Shown here piece by piece: positions 59,428-64,000 of a stretch of DNA of 64,000 nt. Position numbers and translations under genes: made by a program. Source of the DNA: Bacteroides sp. (GTDB taxonomy: Bacteria; Bacteroidota; Bacteroidia; Bacteroidales; Bacteroidaceae). The stretch lies in assembly GCA_022648295.1 (NCBI GenBank), contig JALCME010000015.1, forward strand, positions 1 through 64,000, written 5' to 3'. The first letter of the stretch is position 1. Every line of letters starts with the position of its first letter. Below the pieces are notes generated by a model. The model ran no database searches, had not been told where the DNA came from, and was given only the letters and a program-made list of their open reading frames with translations.

Positions 59428-60315
59428 TTAATCAAGTTCCTTTAGTAAATAGGCAGGAAGCAATGGCATGGCTCCGTTTTGTGTGCAAACATAAGCCGAG
59501 ACTCTAACTGCCAACTGATGAGCCTGACGAACACTTTTCCCTTTTAGTATAGAGGCTACGAAAGTAGCAGTGAATGAATCACCTGCCCCTACTGTATCTG
59601 CAACCTCAACACAAGGTGTCTCTACAAATGAAATCTCACCTGGCGTAAATACATAGCTTCCGTTAACTCCACAAGTAAGGATAAGCATTTTCAGGTTATA
59701 CTTACCAAGCAAAATCCAACATTTATCCTTAAGGTCTATACCTGGATATCCAAACATACGGCTCACCGTAATAAGCTCTTCATCGTTTATCTTTAAGATA
59801 TTGCACTTACACATAGAATTGTCAAGCAACTCCTGATTATAAAATCCCTGGCGTAAGTTAACATCGAATATCTTGCATTGGTTATCTCCATCGGGCATTG
59901 CATCCAAAAAGCGGTTGATAGTTTCACGACTAACTACACTACGTTGTGCCAATGAACCAAAGCATACTGAACGTGTGTTCCTTGCCAACTCCTCTAATGC
60001 TGAAGTGAAAGGTATATTATCCCAAGCCACATTCTCCTTGATATCGTAACATGGTACACCAACTTGATCCAAAGTTACCTGTACTGTACCTGTTGGATAA
60101 GGCACTGTCTCTATCATTGTCTGCAACTCCTTTTCTTGAAAATTAGTATGTATTTCCTGACCTAACTTATCATCGCCAACGGCACTAACAACACAACTTT
60201 CTAACCCAAACTGACTAACATGGTATGCAAAATTTGCAGGAGCACCACCTATTTTTTTCCCTTCGGGCAACACATCCCAAAGTGCCTCGCCCATACCCAC
60301 CACAATATTTTTCAT
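59428..60315 (-). CDS. Fructokinase, PfkB/ribokinase family
   Basis: 295 residues. It opens with VGMGEALWDVLPEGKKIGGA and PANFAYHVSQFG, the PfkB N-terminal signature. It ends with VEVADTVGAGDSFTATFVAS, whose GAGD Asp is the catalytic base and which also forms the anion hole. DVNLRQGFYNQELLDNS and ILKINDEELITV lie between them. In the cytoplasm it phosphorylates imported fructose with ATP. Its ATG overlaps the stop of the permease gene (ATGA), so the two are co-translated. Other PfkB sugar kinases are possible by sequence alone, but the GH32 neighbourhood points to fructose. Confidence 0.92.
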   Translation of the reverse strand: MKNIVVGMGEALWDVLPEGKKIGGAPANFAYHVSQFGLESCVVSAVGDDKLGQEIHTNFQEKELQTMIETVPYPTGTVQVTLDQVGVPCYDIKENVAWDNIPFTSALEELARNTRSVCFGSLAQRSVVSRETINRFLDAMPDGDNQCKIFDVNLRQGFYNQELLDNSMCKCNILKINDEELITVSRMFGYPGIDLKDKCWILLGKYNLKMLILTCGVNGSYVFTPGEISFVETPCVEVADTVGAGDSFTATFVASILKGKSVRQAHQLAVRVSAYVCTQNGAMPLLPAYLLKELD

Positions 60316-61475
60316 GATTTTTTAATTTTAAGAGTATAAAACAAGAGATAAGCTACACCAATGGTCATAACTACCACAGCACCATTCTGTCCAATGGCAT
60401 CACTTGCCACGCCCATAGCCAAAGGGAAGACTGTACCACCGAATAATCCCATAATCATAAGTCCAGAAACCTCATTCTTCTTGTATGGCTGTGAACCAAG
60501 CGCTTGTGCAAAAATAATAGAAAACACATTACTGTTACCAAATCCTATCATTCCTATACATATATATATTATGGTCTGTGATGCAGATGAAAGAAGACCA
60601 ACCATAGCTAACAACATTACTACTACACTGAATGCAAAAAAAACACGAGATGAAATGCGACGCAATATGAAAGCACCCATAAAACAACCTGCTGTACGAA
60701 ATATAAAATACAAACTTGTGGCAAAACCTGCCTCATTGAGTGTCATGCCCAAACGCTCCATCAAAATCTTTGGAGCAGTAGTGTTGGCACCAACATCAAT
60801 ACCTACATGGCACATAATACCAAGAAAACAAAGCAGGATGAAAGGATTCCCCAGTAAGCGGATACAATCCATAAAACCAGATGACTTATCGGCTTTCTCC
60901 TCCTTTATAGGTGTTAAAGCTAACCATACCACTGCCAACATTCCTATAATGAAATACATAGGGAACAGAATTCTCCAACCCAAGCCAAAGTTTGGCAACA
61001 TATTAGTAGCTCCCCACATTGCAATATATGGTGCCAGAAATGAAGCAATAGCCTTCACAAACTGACCAAAGGTAAGCGCACTTGCCATCTGATTGCCCAG
61101 TATGACATTGCTTAATAATGGATTAAGGGATGTCTGCATCAGTGCATTACCAATACCCAACAGAGAGAATGATACCAACATTGGCAAATAGCCATCAGCA
61201 AAAATAGGAATGAATAACGATACAAGGGTAACAATCAAACTTAATATTACTGTATTTTTCCGTCCTATTCTATTCATTAGCATACCTGTTGGCACCGAGA
61301 AAATGAGGAACCAGAAGAAAACCAAAGACGGAAATAAGTTGGCTTGTGCATCAGTGAGATAAAGATCTGACTTCACATAATTGGATGCAATACCGACCAA
61401 ATCCACAAATCCCATGGAAAAAAAGCAGAACATCACGGGAATGAGTCGCATTACAAAAGAACCTTGTTTACTCAT
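60312..61475 (-). CDS. MFS sugar permease (FHS/FucP-like), probable fructose importer
   Basis: 387 residues, about 12 membrane helices. The opening LIPVMFCFFSMGFVDLVGIA and the helix 2-3 loop MLMNRIGRKNTVIL are typical of the fucose/galactose/glucose:proton symporter family. Later blocks are LSLLGIGNALMQTSLNPLLS, GVDVGANTTAPKI-like GIDVGANTTAPKILMERLG and GMIGFGNSNVFSIIFAQAL. Expected to bring free fructose across the inner membrane for the kinase that overlaps its 3' end. GH32 lies 6 bp upstream. Confidence 0.92.
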   Translation of the reverse strand: MSKQGSFVMRLIPVMFCFFSMGFVDLVGIASNYVKSDLYLTDAQANLFPSLVFFWFLIFSVPTGMLMNRIGRKNTVILSLIVTLVSLFIPIFADGYLPMLVSFSLLGIGNALMQTSLNPLLSNVILGNQMASALTFGQFVKAIASFLAPYIAMWGATNMLPNFGLGWRILFPMYFIIGMLAVVWLALTPIKEEKADKSSGFMDCIRLLGNPFILLCFLGIMCHVGIDVGANTTAPKILMERLGMTLNEAGFATSLYFIFRTAGCFMGAFILRRISSRVFFAFSVVVMLLAMVGLLSSASQTIIYICIGMIGFGNSNVFSIIFAQALGSQPYKKNEVSGLMIMGLFGGTVFPLAMGVASDAIGQNGAVVVMTIGVAYLLFYTLKIKKS

Positions 61476-61481
61476 AGTAGT

Positions 61482-63173
61482 TTATTTTTCCTTTATTGAT
61501 ATTTTATTATACTTCGATTTAGGAAATACCTGGCTGGTGATACAAACTTCACCATCATTGCCAAACACCTCTACACTCGAGTTGTCTATAAAGATGCGCA
61601 AAGAAGTCAGTTTTTTATGTACAGGAGCTATAACAGGAACTGCAAAATCCTCTGAGAATTCCACCTCTCCACTTTTTGAACGGTCGATGGACAATATCAT
61701 ATTTTTTTCATCATAATTAATACCAAATTTCTCACCCTCAATATTTTTAAGTATTATTTCACAAGAGCCTTTAACTGCGATTTTTTTGTCTAATCCTTTT
61801 CCTGAATACTCTGGAGATGGACGGCTTCCTAAATAAAGAGATGAACTCTTCTTCCCCTTCACTTTATCACCTTCAAAGAGAAATGGTTCACGACAAATTG
61901 TGTTTGCTGCACGATATTGCATTGTTGGCACATTATTGGCATATTGCCAATTAGACATCCATGCTATCATAGTATGACGGTTATCTGGAGCATTCGAGAA
62001 ACTAACAGCTGCATAATGATCTTTCCCGTAATCTTGCCACAAAGATTCACTCTTCAAGATTTTATCATCCAACGGAGTAAATATATGTCCATCAAAATTG
62101 CCAACAAAATATTGAGTGGCACTACCACCTGCAGGACCACCGGGATTGATGTTGCATACCAATACCCAATATTCCTTTCCTTTCCTTGAACCATTTTCAA
62201 CTTTCAGTTTCATCAGGTCCGGACACTCCCAAACACCATCGTGACTGCCATAACCAAGACCAAAACGTGATTCTTCCGACCACTCTTTCAAATCAGCAGA
62301 CGAATAAATACGCATCTCCTGCCCAGCTGATATGATAAGAATCCAACGATGGGTTGGCTCATACCAAAACATATTAGGATCGCGGAAATCAGGTATGTTG
62401 GCTGTAAGAACAGGATTACCATCATACTTTGTAAATGTCATGCCATCATCCAATGAGTAAGCTAAACTTTGTGTCTGATTATCACCAGCCGAAGTATACA
62501 TTGCTATTATAGCATTCTTTCCAAAGCCGGCTGTGTTATCCTTATCAACAACACATGATCCTGAAAAAATTGTACCAAGTGCATCAGGTGTTATTGCAAG
62601 TCCTTTGTTCTCCCATTTAATAAGATCAGTAGAGGTAGCATGCCCCCAATTCATATTTTCCCAATATGAACCATAAGGATTCCATTGAAAATAGAGATGC
62701 CACACGCCATCTTTGTAGAACATACCATTTGGATCATTCATCCATCCATACGATGGAGTATGATGAAATTCTGGACGATATTTTTCACGATTTACGGTAT
62801 TGAAACTATTGGCTTGTTTCATCTCGCTCCAGCAAGACAATTTACCCAACTCGTCAACAGAGTAGTTCTTATTCCAGAAATCAACATCAATAAGAAATTC
62901 CGAACCATCAAGCACAGATAAATCTACCGGCACCACGTAATCCACTTTTTTTACAGCTAGTCTTGCATTAAGATTCTTTACTTCCTTGTTTTTACATAGT
63001 AAACGTATATGGCATTCTTGAGCCTGTTCCTCAATAGGAAGAAGCAGAAACTTACCTGATTTAACCATATGCATAATAACATGATGATCTCCTAAAACCG
63101 AAGGCTCTTGTGCGTTGGCTGTGCACAAGCATACAACCAACGACAATAAAACATATCTAATTCCCCTATTCAT
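61482..63173 (-). CDS. GH32 fructan hydrolase (levanase/inulinase type)
   Basis: 563 residues, signal peptide LLSLVVCLCTANAQ. About 25-120 is an extra N-terminal beta domain of the DUF4980 sort found on Bacteroides GH32 enzymes. The five-bladed propeller has nucleophile Asp147 (YGWMNDPNGMFYKDGVWHLY), Arg264-Asp265 of the RDP motif (PDFRDPNMFW) and acid/base Glu316 (DGVWECPDLMKL). The C-terminal beta-sandwich ends LRIFIDNSSVEVFGNDGEV, typical for the family. It releases fructose from beta2,6 or beta2,1 fructans or sucrose; the linkage cannot be decided. No lipobox, so probably periplasmic. Confidence 0.93.
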   Translation of the reverse strand: MNRGIRYVLLSLVVCLCTANAQEPSVLGDHHVIMHMVKSGKFLLLPIEEQAQECHIRLLCKNKEVKNLNARLAVKKVDYVVPVDLSVLDGSEFLIDVDFWNKNYSVDELGKLSCWSEMKQANSFNTVNREKYRPEFHHTPSYGWMNDPNGMFYKDGVWHLYFQWNPYGSYWENMNWGHATSTDLIKWENKGLAITPDALGTIFSGSCVVDKDNTAGFGKNAIIAMYTSAGDNQTQSLAYSLDDGMTFTKYDGNPVLTANIPDFRDPNMFWYEPTHRWILIISAGQEMRIYSSADLKEWSEESRFGLGYGSHDGVWECPDLMKLKVENGSRKGKEYWVLVCNINPGGPAGGSATQYFVGNFDGHIFTPLDDKILKSESLWQDYGKDHYAAVSFSNAPDNRHTMIAWMSNWQYANNVPTMQYRAANTICREPFLFEGDKVKGKKSSSLYLGSRPSPEYSGKGLDKKIAVKGSCEIILKNIEGEKFGINYDEKNMILSIDRSKSGEVEFSEDFAVPVIAPVHKKLTSLRIFIDNSSVEVFGNDGEVCITSQVFPKSKYNKISIKEK

Positions 63174-63210
63174 AATATTGAAGCCATCTATTAGTCAAAA
63201 AACATATAGA

Positions 63211-64000
63211 TTAATATTCCTGTACATTGATCTGGCTAACAGTTACATTACCCCCATAGCTATTGATACTCCAGCAGTTTTTCTGGATACCATAGATACG
63301 GTTTGTATAGCAAACATTTCCATTCACATACATCACCATTACTGAATTGTCTGTATAAATATTAATTTTATATGTATTATCAGAAGGACGCGCAAATGGA
63401 TAACCATCTATCCCCTCAACGAACCCCTTACCATCTTCACCTTGTTCTTCAAAGTTAATTTTGCGAGTTGAGTCATTCTCAGGATTAACGACCATACTGT
63501 AATACTTTTTACTATCAGTACCACGTACCAATGAAACACCAAATTTGTCCGTATAGCCCTTAGTAGTCACAGTAAAGGAAATATGACTATGAGTACCCAA
63601 ACGATTATAAAGAATATAAGCATTTTCACCAGTAAGAGTACCACCATCAGCCGTTAGCGAAGCACCATTTGACTCCATCACTTTCAATTCATGAAGTTGA
63701 GTATATTTCTCTTTAATAGCTGGCACTTCACCACAAGAAAGCGTACCATCGGCATGCTGGATGAGCTTGTGACAAACTAAAGCACCCGACCAATTAGGTT
63801 CACCTCCTGCACCTACATTAATATTCTTATCATAAATTGTAGAACCAGTACGATAAGGACACCAACCCCAAATGTAGCGATCGGTACCGTTTGATGCTGT
63901 TTTACCGGCATAGAAAGCACGGGTATCCAACACTCCTTCACGACCATCATTCGGCCATTTAGGTCCTTCATTGAAACACTTCTTCAATTCCTCAAGAGAT
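63211..64000 (-). CDS. GH32-like / DUF4975-type protein, 5' part missing (cut by window end)
   Basis: The frame is open to the window edge (codons for SLEELKKCFNEG precede the TTG at 63987), so this is the C-terminal portion, about 263 residues, of a larger protein. Visible: WPNDGREGVLDTRAFYAGK, DRYIWGWCPYRTGST and ALVCHKLIQHADGTLSCGEV look like late propeller blades of a GH32-type enzyme. A concanavalin-like beta-sandwich follows (SHISFTVTTKGYTDKFGVSL, YSMVVNPENDST, YKINIYTDNSVMVMYVNG, ending TVSQINVQEY) of the DUF4975 kind. It is 37 bp upstream of the intact GH32 gene in the same operon. The catalytic residues lie outside the window, so activity cannot be judged. Confidence 0.75.
   Translation of the reverse strand, partial: SLEELKKCFNEGPKWPNDGREGVLDTRAFYAGKTASNGTDRYIWGWCPYRTGSTIYDKNINVGAGGEPNWSGALVCHKLIQHADGTLSCGEVPAIKEKYTQLHELKVMESNGASLTADGGTLTGENAYILYNRLGTHSHISFTVTTKGYTDKFGVSLVRGTDSKKYYSMVVNPENDSTRKINFEEQGEDGKGFVEGIDGYPFARPSDNTYKINIYTDNSVMVMYVNGNVCYTNRIYGIQKNCWSINSYGGNVTVSQINVQEY

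Noticed and set aside
60361-61065. 234-codon plus-strand frame opposite the fructan permease
   Set aside because: Antisense to a clear MFS protein. Its composition (many Lys, Pro, Ile without pattern) is that of a reverse frame.

Overview
The window is from a gut-type Bacteroidales genome (Bacteroides or Phocaeicola-like). The evidence is three SusC/SusD-type or fructan loci, a hybrid two-component sensor, an ECF-sigma/FecR pair, fimbrillin-family lipoproteins and promoters of the Bacteroides form TTTG-N19..21-TAnnTTTG. There is no rRNA or tRNA to fix the species. Most of the window is about 40% G+C, but the fimbrial block (11.9-27.1 kb) is clearly richer in G+C.

Layout. (1) 0.35-6.3 kb, plus strand: a SusC-SusD-lipoprotein operon with no enzyme gene beside it. 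(2) 6.3-10.2 kb: a membrane-anchored transglutaminase-like protein (minus) and a PhoB-type response regulator/histidine kinase pair (plus). (3) 10.3-10.7 kb: a cobalamin riboswitch with its own promoter and a downstream hairpin, but no gene under its control. (4) 10.8-11.9 kb: a small surface lipoprotein and a gene-poor stretch with two strong hairpins. (5) 11.9-27.1 kb, minus: a long fimbrial operon (DUF3575-type membrane protein, DUF5119-type lipoprotein, four fimbrillins, five DUF4906-type proteins of which three carry a C-terminal FISUMP-type domain, and an overlooked 41-residue membrane peptide). (6) 27.2-27.7 kb: a 439-bp segment bounded by perfect 29-bp inverted repeats and containing one good promoter. 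As assembled the promoter points away from the fimbrial operon (OFF). A tyrosine recombinase gene lies next to it. (7) 29.2-32.2 kb: an unknown lipoprotein and a DoxX / flavodoxin-fold oxidoreductase / HxlR operon. (8) 32.5-55.9 kb: a polysaccharide utilisation locus of ECF sigma, FecR, STN-containing SusC, SusD, GH35, GH20, GH29, GH3, GH92, GH125 and GH2, with a divergent MFS transporter. (9) 56.0-64.0 kb, minus: a Cys-containing small protein and the 3' part of a fructan locus (hybrid sensor, fructokinase, sugar permease, GH32, and a second GH32-like protein cut by the window end).

How the genes fit together. The 32-56 kb enzymes cover the exo-linkages of a complex N-glycan: galactose, fucose, GlcNAc, alpha-mannose, beta-mannose and, through GH3, possibly xylose. 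Together they match a plant-type complex N-glycan well. Expression would be switched on by SusC-to-FecR-to-ECF signalling. In the fructan locus the sensor would detect a released sugar, GH32 enzymes cut fructan, the permease imports the sugar and the kinase phosphorylates it. The fimbrial operon appears to have two layers of phase variation: promoter inversion, and an 11-base C tract inside one fimbrillin gene.

All family assignments come from reading motifs and from memory of the families. No database search was run.
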